64,000 nt of DNA from Lachnospiraceae bacterium UBA4631 (GTDB lineage: Bacteria > Bacillota > Clostridia > Lachnospirales > Lachnospiraceae): assembly GCA_002406015.1 (NCBI GenBank), contig DHMX01000004.1, positions 50,754 to 114,753 on the forward strand, in the 5' to 3' direction. The notes below the pieces were generated by a model, which was not told where the DNA came from, did no database searches, and saw nothing but the letters and a program-made list of their open reading frames with translations. Below, piece after piece: positions 34,926 through 42,825 of this stretch (positions are counted from its first letter, which is position 1; each line of letters starts with the position of its first letter). Both the position numbers and the translations under genes were made by a program.

Positions 34926-35696
34926 ATGCAGCCAATATTGGAGTTACGCAATGTCGGTTACACGTATCACACCACCGCTGGAGAAACATCAGCCCTGAAT
35001 GACATTTCCTTCTCTGTCTATCCGGGCGAATTTATATCTATTGTTGGCCCTAGCGGTTGTGGAAAATCCACACTTTTAAATATAATTGCGGGATTACTGC
35101 CTCTCTCCCATGGAGAGCTTCTGATAAACGGAAGTCCAAGACAGGAGCATCCGGAATCTATTGGTTATATGCTTCAAAAGGACCATCTGCTGGAATGGAG
35201 AACTATTTATCGGAATATTACCCTTGGCTTGGAAATACAAAAGAAATTAACACCGGAAGCCCAGACCTCGATTGACACGATGTTAACCACCTATGGTCTG
35301 GCTGATTTTCGTAATTCTTATCCCAGACAATTATCCGGAGGTATGCGTCAGCGGGCAGCCCTGATTCGAACCCTTGCCCTGTCACCTTCCATTCTGCTAT
35401 TAGATGAGCCGTTTAGTGCTTTGGATTATCAGACCCGTCTGCGGGTTGCGGATGATATTGGAGGGATTCTAAAGCAGCAGGGAATTACTACCATTCTGGT
35501 TACACATGACCTATCCGAGGCCATCAGCATGGCAGACAGAGTTCTGGTTCTCTCCAGTCGTCCCGGAACCCTAAAAGCAACCTATACCATAAATTTAAGT
35601 ATTACTCCAAGAACTCCACGCAGTTCCAGAAATGCCCCGGAATTTCGTAATTATTTTAATGAAATCTGGAAGGAGGTAGACAATGAACAAGTCTAA
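34926..35696 (+). CDS. ABC transporter ATPase (SsuB/TauB/ThiZ class)
   Basis: 256 residues: Walker A GPSGCGKSTL, Q-loop MLQKDHLLEWRT, signature LSGGMRQR, Walker B ILLLDEPFSALD, H-loop VTHDLSEA. This is the nitrate/sulfonate/taurine/pyrimidine-precursor importer class. The ATP-binding subunit precedes its permease with a 14-base overlap. No substrate-binding protein is present in the window, so substrate cannot be assigned. Confidence 0.92.
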   Translation: MQPILELRNVGYTYHTTAGETSALNDISFSVYPGEFISIVGPSGCGKSTLLNIIAGLLPLSHGELLINGSPRQEHPESIGYMLQKDHLLEWRTIYRNITLGLEIQKKLTPEAQTSIDTMLTTYGLADFRNSYPRQLSGGMRQRAALIRTLALSPSILLLDEPFSALDYQTRLRVADDIGGILKQQGITTILVTHDLSEAISMADRVLVLSSRPGTLKATYTINLSITPRTPRSSRNAPEFRNYFNEIWKEVDNEQV

Positions 35697-36495
35697 CGCA
35701 GCTCCTCATACCCCTTCTAAGGAACAGCTTTTGTTCCTGAAACAGCAACAACGTCAAAAATTTCAGATACGATTTTCACAATGGATGATTTTTATTTTAT
35801 TTCTGGCAATATGGGAAATGGCTTCGGATTTTAAATGGATTAATTCCTTTATCTTTTGTAGTCCTTCTATTATTGCAAAATGCTTCTGGGAAATGCTGCA
35901 GACCGGTGATTTATTTCACCACATTGGCATTACCTTACTGGAAACCATTGTCAGCTTCGTAATTGTAATTGCCGGAAGTATTCTGATTGCAATTCTCCTG
36001 TGGTGGAATCCTAAGCTGTCCAAAATTATAGAACCTTATATGGTGGTGTTAAACAGCCTCCCAAAATCCGCACTTGCCCCGATTTTAATTGTATGGCTGG
36101 GTGCAAATTATAAGACGATTATTGTCTGTGCCATCTCCGTTGCCGTCTTTGGCAGTATTTTGAATATCTATACCGGCTTCGTCACCGTAGAGCCTGACAA
36201 ATTAAAACTGATTCAGACCCTTGGCGGTTCCCGCTTTGACAGCCTGCGTCTGGTTATCATTCCTTCCAGTCTGGATAACATTTTAAGTGTTATGAAGGTC
36301 AACATCGGCTTATGTCTGGTTGGTGTCATCATCGGAGAATTTCTTGCTGCCCGAGCCGGACTTGGGTATTTGATAATTTATGGTTCTCAGGTATTTAAAA
36401 TGGATTGGGTGTTGCTCGGAATTATCCTTCTATGCATTATCGCTATGCTCCTGTATACGCTGCTGCACCATTTAGAAAAGAAACGCTCTTATTAA
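35683..36495 (+). CDS. ABC transporter permease (SsuC/TauC/ThiX class)
   Basis: 270 residues, about six membrane helices, with the EAA-type cytoplasmic loop (SRFDSLRLVIIPSSLDNILSVMKVNIGLCLVG). It begins inside the ATPase gene behind an AGGAGG. A strong terminator follows at once, so no binding protein is encoded downstream. Confidence 0.92.
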   Translation: MNKSNAAPHTPSKEQLLFLKQQQRQKFQIRFSQWMIFILFLAIWEMASDFKWINSFIFCSPSIIAKCFWEMLQTGDLFHHIGITLLETIVSFVIVIAGSILIAILLWWNPKLSKIIEPYMVVLNSLPKSALAPILIVWLGANYKTIIVCAISVAVFGSILNIYTGFVTVEPDKLKLIQTLGGSRFDSLRLVIIPSSLDNILSVMKVNIGLCLVGVIIGEFLAARAGLGYLIIYGSQVFKMDWVLLGIILLCIIAMLLYTLLHHLEKKRSY

Positions 36496-36502
36496 AGTCT
36501 AT

Positions 36503-36534
36503 GCCCCCGGTTTTAAATCAACCGGGGGCGTTTT
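36503..36534 (+). terminator. Terminator of the ABC importer genes
   Basis: Perfect 10-base stem GCCCCCGGTT/AACCGGGGGC with a 7-base loop followed by GTTTT. It lies 7 bp after the permease stop and 7 bp before the convergent M18 gene. Confidence 0.85.
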
Positions 36535-36540
36535 AATACC

Positions 36541-37821
36541 TTATGCACAATATGTGTAATATGCAGTCACAAGCTGCTTTAATGCCCGATAGTCCGCACA
36601 GGCGGCTAATTCATTGGCGGAATGCATGGCAAGCATCGGAATACCAATATCCACGCCCAGCATCGGCAAATATGCGGCTACCAAGGGGCCTAAGGTCTGA
36701 CCGCCCGGCATACCGGAACGGTTCACCTGCTGCTGCCATGGTATCTTTTCCTGCTCGCATAAGCCAATTACAATTGCTGCCGCTGTACTATCGGACAAAT
36801 ACCGCTGGGATGCACTTGTCTTAATTACAATTCCTTTTCCTAAATATACCTGATTGGTCGGGTCGCTCTTATCCGGATAATTCGGATGATGTCCTTGTGC
36901 TCCGTCCATTGACAGTAAAAATCCTTCTGCCAGCATATCCTGCCAATGCTCCGGCTCTTGCTGTAAGCCTCGTCCCAGCTTCTCAAGAACCTTTTGAAGC
37001 AACACCGAATCCGCTCCCTGCTTGGAACGGCTGCCGATTTCCTCATTATCAAACATAACTGCAATTGCCAGATTATTATGCCTGCTTCCGGACAATTTCT
37101 GCATAGCTTCCAGCATTGCCGCTACCGATGCCAGATTATCAATCCTTGGTGCCTGCAACAATTCATTTTTAAGTCCGGTAATCACCGGCTTATCTGTCGG
37201 ATACAGGAACAAATCATAGTTTAAAATATCGGAACGCTTTACGTTCATATGTGTCTCCAGATACTCTTTTATATGTCCGGCAGTCATTTCCTCCCCTGCC
37301 AGACCAATAATCGGAATCAACTCCTGCTGCACCTGTATCTCCTTTGTTTCGGAGCCTCTTGATAAATGCGGTGCCAGTGATGGAATGGTGCCGATTGCGG
37401 TCTTTGAATCCACATATCGCACCTGCGGATGAAATGCATCCGTTCCTCTTAATACTACCTTACCTGCCATACCTAGAGGTCGGTCAAACCATGTATGCTT
37501 TAGCAGTCCCCCATATGGTTCTACATTCATACGGATATATTCCTTATCCGGCATATCTGCATTTGCTTTCACCTTCAGACAAGGCGAATCTGTATGTGCT
37601 ACCGACAGCCGTATCTGTGACTGTGTGTTCAGCTTTCCGACACTGACGGCAATCAGCATAGAGGGATATGGAGCCAACAAATAATTCTTTTCCTCTTCAA
37701 GCTGCCAGTTCCCGGTCAGCTTCAGCTCCTGAAACCCGGTCTGTAATAATTCCTCTTTTACATAGTTCACTACATGAAAGGCAGATACTCCTTTCGTAAT
37801 CGTATTTATGCATGTCTGCAT
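36541..37821 (-). CDS. M18 family aminopeptidase
   Basis: 426 residues of the aspartyl aminopeptidase / aminopeptidase I family, a cytoplasmic zinc peptidase acting on peptide N-termini (often Asp/Glu). Metal-ligand motifs: VAHTDSP (His-x-Asp), FDNEEIGS (Glu-Glu) and a C-terminal MLAMHSANEL (His). GAAGGTG lies 6 bases upstream of the ATG, and the start overlaps the transglutaminase gene stop by 16 bp. It is the last gene of the moxR operon. Confidence 0.92.
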   Translation of the reverse strand: MQTCINTITKGVSAFHVVNYVKEELLQTGFQELKLTGNWQLEEEKNYLLAPYPSMLIAVSVGKLNTQSQIRLSVAHTDSPCLKVKANADMPDKEYIRMNVEPYGGLLKHTWFDRPLGMAGKVVLRGTDAFHPQVRYVDSKTAIGTIPSLAPHLSRGSETKEIQVQQELIPIIGLAGEEMTAGHIKEYLETHMNVKRSDILNYDLFLYPTDKPVITGLKNELLQAPRIDNLASVAAMLEAMQKLSGSRHNNLAIAVMFDNEEIGSRSKQGADSVLLQKVLEKLGRGLQQEPEHWQDMLAEGFLLSMDGAQGHHPNYPDKSDPTNQVYLGKGIVIKTSASQRYLSDSTAAAIVIGLCEQEKIPWQQQVNRSGMPGGQTLGPLVAAYLPMLGVDIGIPMLAMHSANELAACADYRALKQLVTAYYTYCA

Positions 37822-40172
37822 TTTTTCACCTTCTTCTTTAATTCTGATAATAACTGCATCATATCTGCACAGGTCTCTTCCGGCAAGCCCGTTTTACTAT
37901 AACAGGCACATTCCATTTTTCCAATTATATCCTCTGTATCCCAAGTCCATTCCTCGCAATGGGAAGCAAGATAGAGAAGCTGGCTTCGATAGGTCGGACA
38001 ATTTGCATATTCCGGATTTTTCTTTCGCAGTCTGCTGCTGATATAATGATAGTATGCCAGAAGGTTCTCGTTTGCATCCGTTGTATGCCATGTCTGATAC
38101 TGTTTATAATAAAGATACAGCTTTCGTACCATCACTACGATACCCAATATACCAAGTACTACCAGAAATGCAATCCAGATTCCCTGAATATTATCCAGAT
38201 TCCAATCCATCAGCTGTAGATTCATACCGCCGGTCGTATCATCATTTCCGCTTCTTCCTCCACCGGAACCAAATACATCCCAGAAGCTGTCTAACTCCTC
38301 ATCCGGGTCGATTGCCGCAGTTGTAACCTCTTCCTGTATCCACCCGAAGTCCGAAGCAAATACCTCCACCCATGCATGAGCTCTGGCATCCGTCACCTCA
38401 ACCTCAACTACACCGGTCTCGCCCAACGGAGCATATCCACTGTAAAAATCTGCATAGTCATAGTCCTCATTTAACTCACCGCTCATAACATCCTCATAGG
38501 TGATTACATAGCCCTCTGCATAACGTGCGGGTATTCCGTTATAACGATATATTAAGGTTGCTGCTGTTGCAAAGTGAGCACAATATCCTTTTTTCTTTTC
38601 CAGAAACCATGTCACATAGTCCTTGCCCTCCGGTGTTTTTCCCGGTCTGGTCGTATACAGAAATTCATTCTCAAAGTATTGTTTTACCTTTTCAACAATC
38701 TCCTCCTGTGTGTCTTCACTTGTAATTCCTGCCTCTTCACTTGCCTTTGCAACTGCATCCCGACACGCATCCGGCACCTCCAGATACATTGCTTCTGCCT
38801 GCTGCTTTACTTCCTCGGATACCTCACCGCTACATTCCTCTACATATGGATAATATATATATTCTGCGGTCTGCCCTCTCGGAATGCTTACGGCGGTTTC
38901 TTCATTCTTTGTATAATATGGTATATACGGATAATCTACACTGGCATCCAGATTCCGAATCAACATCTTTGCTCTTGCCCCGCTCTGCCCTGACTCCCAG
39001 TTCATTTCCAAAAGCTTTGCGTCTGCAAGCAGCGGCTCTTCTCCGGCATCTGCTGTATCCTCTGCCTGTTGGTCCTTCTCCGTTTCCAGCCACCTTGCAT
39101 CCTCTGACACATAGTTACTTCCTATAAATGCCCGTAAATATACCGGCTCATAGCTGTATGGCGTATAGGTGACTACTAAATCCGTCAGATAGTCGGGACG
39201 GACCGAGCCGACTCCGCCTAATTGTCCTCCGCTGATACCGCCGACAGCCTCATAACGGTTAAATGCCGCAAAGCCTCCGGTTGCCAGCTTCTGCATATCC
39301 TCCTCGGTCTGCTCCTTGTATGGATTCTGCGTATATCTGAGATTAAATGTATCCTTTCCTCCAAGCCATGCCGTTAAGCCGTAAATTATGAAAATGCATA
39401 CCAGAAAGCCACCCATTGCCTCCAGCATGGTTGCCGCATCCTGCACATACCAGATTCGAAGCTTCTTTCCCTTCTTATCCTTCCATTTATAATCTCTGTG
39501 CTTCCGGTCCATACCATATGCACCGCTGCTGTGAATGGACCAGACTGCCACATAGCCTGTAACCATTATGATTACATAAAATGCATCCGGCTCTAATCGG
39601 AAATACATCGGAGCTATCCAGAAAAATCCGGTCAATGCTATCAAAAACCATACATTCATGGTGCGGGAAATAATGACATTTGCCACTATCATTAAAACGG
39701 TTCCTACAAACACAAGCATGACGGTTACTGCCACCGGCTCATTTCCTACCGCAATCTCATAATATTGCATACCCGGTAAATCAAAATAATCCTCCACGAT
39801 TTTAAATACCCGGTTCACGATTAAATAATATCCGCTGTTAATGTATGGCTGTAGACTACGGACTGCAAAAAAGAACACCACCAGAAACACAACATAGACT
39901 ACATCCATAATCCATCCGCGGTAATAAATCGTGGTGAACAGCAATGCCATTAAAAATAAAATTCCTACCGTTGGCAGCACATAATATTCCATATCCAGAC
40001 TGCTTAAGAAGCAGCCAAGACTGCCAAAAATCACGCTGAACACCAACAGACTCTTTACCATACAGTTCTTTAACCAACTACTTGTCTCCATCCGTAGCGG
40101 ATGTGTCATAATAATACCTTCTGATAAAGTAATATTTGTATCCTTTTGTTTTTTATGCCTGATTATTCCCAT
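37806..40172 (-). CDS. Membrane-anchored transglutaminase-like protein (DUF3488/DUF4129 type)
   Basis: 788 residues. An N-terminal block of about seven helices (40-300) is followed by an extracellular transglutaminase-like domain with Cys (KGYCAHFAT), His (ARAHAWVEV) and Asp (ASDFGW), then a last helix near 690 and a cytoplasmic tail with helical repeats. Together with MoxR and DUF58 proteins this is a widespread operon type of unknown envelope role, often thought to process peptides at the cell surface. The start at 40172 has AGGAG upstream and overlaps the DUF58 gene by 20 bp; 40109 is an alternative with GAAGGT. Confidence 0.9.
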   Translation of the reverse strand: MGIIRHKKQKDTNITLSEGIIMTHPLRMETSSWLKNCMVKSLLVFSVIFGSLGCFLSSLDMEYYVLPTVGILFLMALLFTTIYYRGWIMDVVYVVFLVVFFFAVRSLQPYINSGYYLIVNRVFKIVEDYFDLPGMQYYEIAVGNEPVAVTVMLVFVGTVLMIVANVIISRTMNVWFLIALTGFFWIAPMYFRLEPDAFYVIIMVTGYVAVWSIHSSGAYGMDRKHRDYKWKDKKGKKLRIWYVQDAATMLEAMGGFLVCIFIIYGLTAWLGGKDTFNLRYTQNPYKEQTEEDMQKLATGGFAAFNRYEAVGGISGGQLGGVGSVRPDYLTDLVVTYTPYSYEPVYLRAFIGSNYVSEDARWLETEKDQQAEDTADAGEEPLLADAKLLEMNWESGQSGARAKMLIRNLDASVDYPYIPYYTKNEETAVSIPRGQTAEYIYYPYVEECSGEVSEEVKQQAEAMYLEVPDACRDAVAKASEEAGITSEDTQEEIVEKVKQYFENEFLYTTRPGKTPEGKDYVTWFLEKKKGYCAHFATAATLIYRYNGIPARYAEGYVITYEDVMSGELNEDYDYADFYSGYAPLGETGVVEVEVTDARAHAWVEVFASDFGWIQEEVTTAAIDPDEELDSFWDVFGSGGGRSGNDDTTGGMNLQLMDWNLDNIQGIWIAFLVVLGILGIVVMVRKLYLYYKQYQTWHTTDANENLLAYYHYISSRLRKKNPEYANCPTYRSQLLYLASHCEEWTWDTEDIIGKMECACYSKTGLPEETCADMMQLLSELKKKVKKCRHA

Positions 40173-41226
40173 AGTACACTCCTACTGCCGTACCATATTC
40201 CGCAATTGCATCTCCGACTCCCTGCTCCCTGCTGCCGACCCAAAGAAATTGATGGCCGCTTTTCAAAATTGCCTGTGCCATGGTTCTTCCAAGGGTCGCC
40301 TCCGGATACAGGCTTTCATAATAAATCATGCGAAAGCCCTCCGCTAAATGCTCCCTATAATCAACCTTCCACTGTACCAGTTCCTGTGTCCGCTGGCTCC
40401 ACCATATCAGTGTGACCGGAAGCTGATGATGCAGCATCAGCAGGCAGATTCCGTATGTACATTCCAGTACCTCTTCCATCAGTCCTTGTCCGTTTTCATG
40501 CAATTCCAGTAACAGAAACAATTGGCGAGAAGACATACTTACCCGCTCCTTTACCATTAAGACATCCTTTTTTACGGACAACTTCCAATGTATATTCTGC
40601 ATTTTATCACCGGGCTGATATTCCCGTACATCCTGAACCTCTGAAAAATCCGTCCCCTTCCGGTTATTTTCCTCTACCTCTTCCATACCTAATGTATAAC
40701 CGTTCAATGCCGCTTCGGGTGCTTCCTGCTCCGCCGGCAGTACCACGACGGTATAGCTTTCCTCAAAGCGTTTCTTAAATGCCATTACTCCGAGAAAATC
40801 TTCCAATACTAATTCATGGAATCGAAATTCCACATTTCCACACTTCTGAACCGTTACCGGATACGTTACCGTCTGACCGATTCTTGCCCGTATCGGTACA
40901 CGCAGCTCATGCTCGCGTTCTGTCTGATAAAAACCATTGGATACCGTCAGTCTCGCTTTTCCATGCATGGCACCAAACCACGATGTATTCTGTATCTGCA
41001 ACCGCATCTGAAATTCTTCGCCCTTTTCCATACTTTCCACCGGTCCGTCCCAATGCACCTGTATAGAATCTGCGACCCACTTGGTTCCCAAAATACTAAT
41101 AATCGGTATAAATACCATGACTGCCAAAATCACAAAATTCAAAAAGCTGTGAAAAAACCATAACAACCAGATATTGGCAGCAATCAATATAGCATATCCT
41201 ATAATACGAATGATTCTCTTTCCCAT
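40153..41226 (-). CDS. DUF58 protein
   Basis: 357 residues from the ATG at 41226, one base after the moxR stop; an in-frame GTG at 41250 is also possible. Two N-terminal membrane helices (about 5-50) are followed by a beta-rich domain and the DUF58 core GTDFSEVQDVREYQPGDKMQNIHWKLSVKKDVLMVKER, a vWA-like fold. Such proteins are the usual partners of MoxR ATPases. Function at the envelope is unknown. Confidence 0.9.
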   Translation of the reverse strand: MGKRIIRIIGYAILIAANIWLLWFFHSFLNFVILAVMVFIPIISILGTKWVADSIQVHWDGPVESMEKGEEFQMRLQIQNTSWFGAMHGKARLTVSNGFYQTEREHELRVPIRARIGQTVTYPVTVQKCGNVEFRFHELVLEDFLGVMAFKKRFEESYTVVVLPAEQEAPEAALNGYTLGMEEVEENNRKGTDFSEVQDVREYQPGDKMQNIHWKLSVKKDVLMVKERVSMSSRQLFLLLELHENGQGLMEEVLECTYGICLLMLHHQLPVTLIWWSQRTQELVQWKVDYREHLAEGFRMIYYESLYPEATLGRTMAQAILKSGHQFLWVGSREQGVGDAIAEYGTAVGVYYGNNQA

Positions 41227-41227
41227 A

Positions 41228-42151
41228 TCAGGTTCTCGGTGCCTCCACACTGTTAAATATCTGCATCAAAACTGCTGTTGTATCCATTCCGGCTGCCTTT
41301 GCCTTTGTACTAAGCTTAACCCTGTGACCTAGGGTATCTACGAATACAGCCTTTACATCCTCCGGTGATACGAACTCCCTGCCGTTTATGAATGCCATTG
41401 CTTTTGCCATTCGGAGCAAGGCAATACTGCCTCGCGGACTGGCACCTAATGTTATGTATTCACTCTCTCTCGTTTTTTCTACTAAGGTTGTTATATATCC
41501 ATACATCAGCTCCTGCACATATAGCTCTGTCACCTGCTGCTGAAGTCTACAAAATTCTTCCTGACTAACAACTGCTTTCACATGTGACAGCGGCTTTGAT
41601 GCATTGCCCTTGAGAATCTCAATTGCATTTTCATGTGACGGATAGCCCATGGAAAGGCATACCATAAACCGGTCTAACTGGGATTCCGGAAGCATCTGTG
41701 TACCGGCTGAGCCAATCGGATTTTCCGTTGCAATGACCGTAAACGGAACCGGAAGCTTTCGTGTCACCCCATCTACCGTAACATTTCCTTCCTCCATAAC
41801 CTCAAGCAATGCAGACTGCGTCTTTGGGGATGTCCGGTTAATCTCATCCGCTAAAAATAAATTACAAAATACGGAGCCTGCTTTATATTCAAATTCCTTC
41901 GTCTGGCTGTTATACATCGAAAAGCCCAGAATATCACTTGGCAGAACATCCGGTGTAAACTGTGTTCTTCTATACTCCATTGACATCGTTTTTGCAACCG
42001 TCATCGCAAGCGTTGTCTTACCGACACCCGGAATATCCTCCAGCAGAATATGTCCCTCTGCCAGCATCGCTGCCAGAACCTTCTGTACTACATCTTCTTT
42101 TCCCTTTACCACCTGATTAATCTCTGCTAATATTTCATTCACAATACTCAC
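41228..42151 (-). CDS. MoxR family AAA+ ATPase
   Basis: 307 residues. Walker A GVGKTTLA, Walker B FLADEINR, sensor ATENP and the C-terminal AAA lid are intact. The start is a GTG, with AAGGAG 10-11 bases upstream and no in-frame ATG nearby. MoxR proteins act as chaperones for vWA-type partners, here most likely the DUF58 product. It heads the operon moxR-DUF58-transglutaminase-M18. Confidence 0.94.
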   Translation of the reverse strand: MSIVNEILAEINQVVKGKEDVVQKVLAAMLAEGHILLEDIPGVGKTTLAMTVAKTMSMEYRRTQFTPDVLPSDILGFSMYNSQTKEFEYKAGSVFCNLFLADEINRTSPKTQSALLEVMEEGNVTVDGVTRKLPVPFTVIATENPIGSAGTQMLPESQLDRFMVCLSMGYPSHENAIEILKGNASKPLSHVKAVVSQEEFCRLQQQVTELYVQELMYGYITTLVEKTRESEYITLGASPRGSIALLRMAKAMAFINGREFVSPEDVKAVFVDTLGHRVKLSTKAKAAGMDTTAVLMQIFNSVEAPRT

Positions 42152-42187
42152 GACATTTCATCTCCTTGAACCTGCTTTTTAATTAGA

Positions 42188-42214
42188 GTAGCATTTTTTT
42201 ATAAAATGTGCTAC
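42188..42214. promoter_or_regulatory. Inverted repeat in the moxR/DUF5721 divergent region
   Basis: GTAGCATTTT (42188-42197) pairs with AAAATGTGCTAC (42203-42214) apart from a two-base bulge. A TATAAT at 42251-42256 may serve the plus-strand gene. Function unclear. Confidence 0.3.
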
Positions 42215-42271
42215 CCTGTTTACAAATAATTAATAAACCATTCTAATTCGTATAATGGAAAAAGGAGCCAT

Positions 42272-42769
42272 ATGCTATCAGCAACTACCCCCGATGTGAA
42301 ACAATTTATGAATCATTTTCTGACCGGAACCGAATTTGACCGGTTTCTTCTGTGTGAAGCCACCATTATGACCGGTACGACCTATGTTATAGACGGTCAT
42401 ATCAATAAGGACTTCTATGATACCGATGACGAGCATTTGCTTCCAAATCGTATCTATCAATATTGGGAAGAATGCAAGCCACTGGCATTCCAGATAATTA
42501 AAGGAGACCGTACACCACTGGCAATGAAAATTGTCCTGATGCTGGCCCCCTATAATGTAGAACGTTTTCTCGAACGATATAATATTCCAATGTCTCCGGA
42601 GCAGATTTCCGGTCTGTATCTGAATCTGCGTTACGAGCATCAGATATTAACCATTTCATCCGGTACTGCCCTGTCTGTCTTTACCTTAGATAAGACCGTA
42701 GAGCATATGTGGGATGAAATGCTTATTAAATTCTTTAAGCAGCAGGGGATTGCCCTGATTACCGATTAA
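42272..42769 (+). CDS. DUF5721-like conserved protein
   Basis: 165 residues, soluble. The sequence (VKQFMNHFLTGTEFDRFLLCEATI...IDGHINKDFYDTDD...FQIIKGDRTPLAMKIVL) resembles DUF5721, a family I recall from Lachnospiraceae with no known function. An AAAGGAG site precedes the ATG. It is monocistronic and divergent from moxR. Confidence 0.75.
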   Translation: MLSATTPDVKQFMNHFLTGTEFDRFLLCEATIMTGTTYVIDGHINKDFYDTDDEHLLPNRIYQYWEECKPLAFQIIKGDRTPLAMKIVLMLAPYNVERFLERYNIPMSPEQISGLYLNLRYEHQILTISSGTALSVFTLDKTVEHMWDEMLIKFFKQQGIALITD

Positions 42770-42825
42770 CCCTAACGCGATAGCTTTTTTCAGGTTCAGG
42801 GCTTCTCCTTTCAGGGATTCTTCTC

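Noticed and set aside
36503..36534. GC-rich hairpin considered as a repeat element
   Set aside because: It is an ordinary terminator with a U-tract and occurs once.
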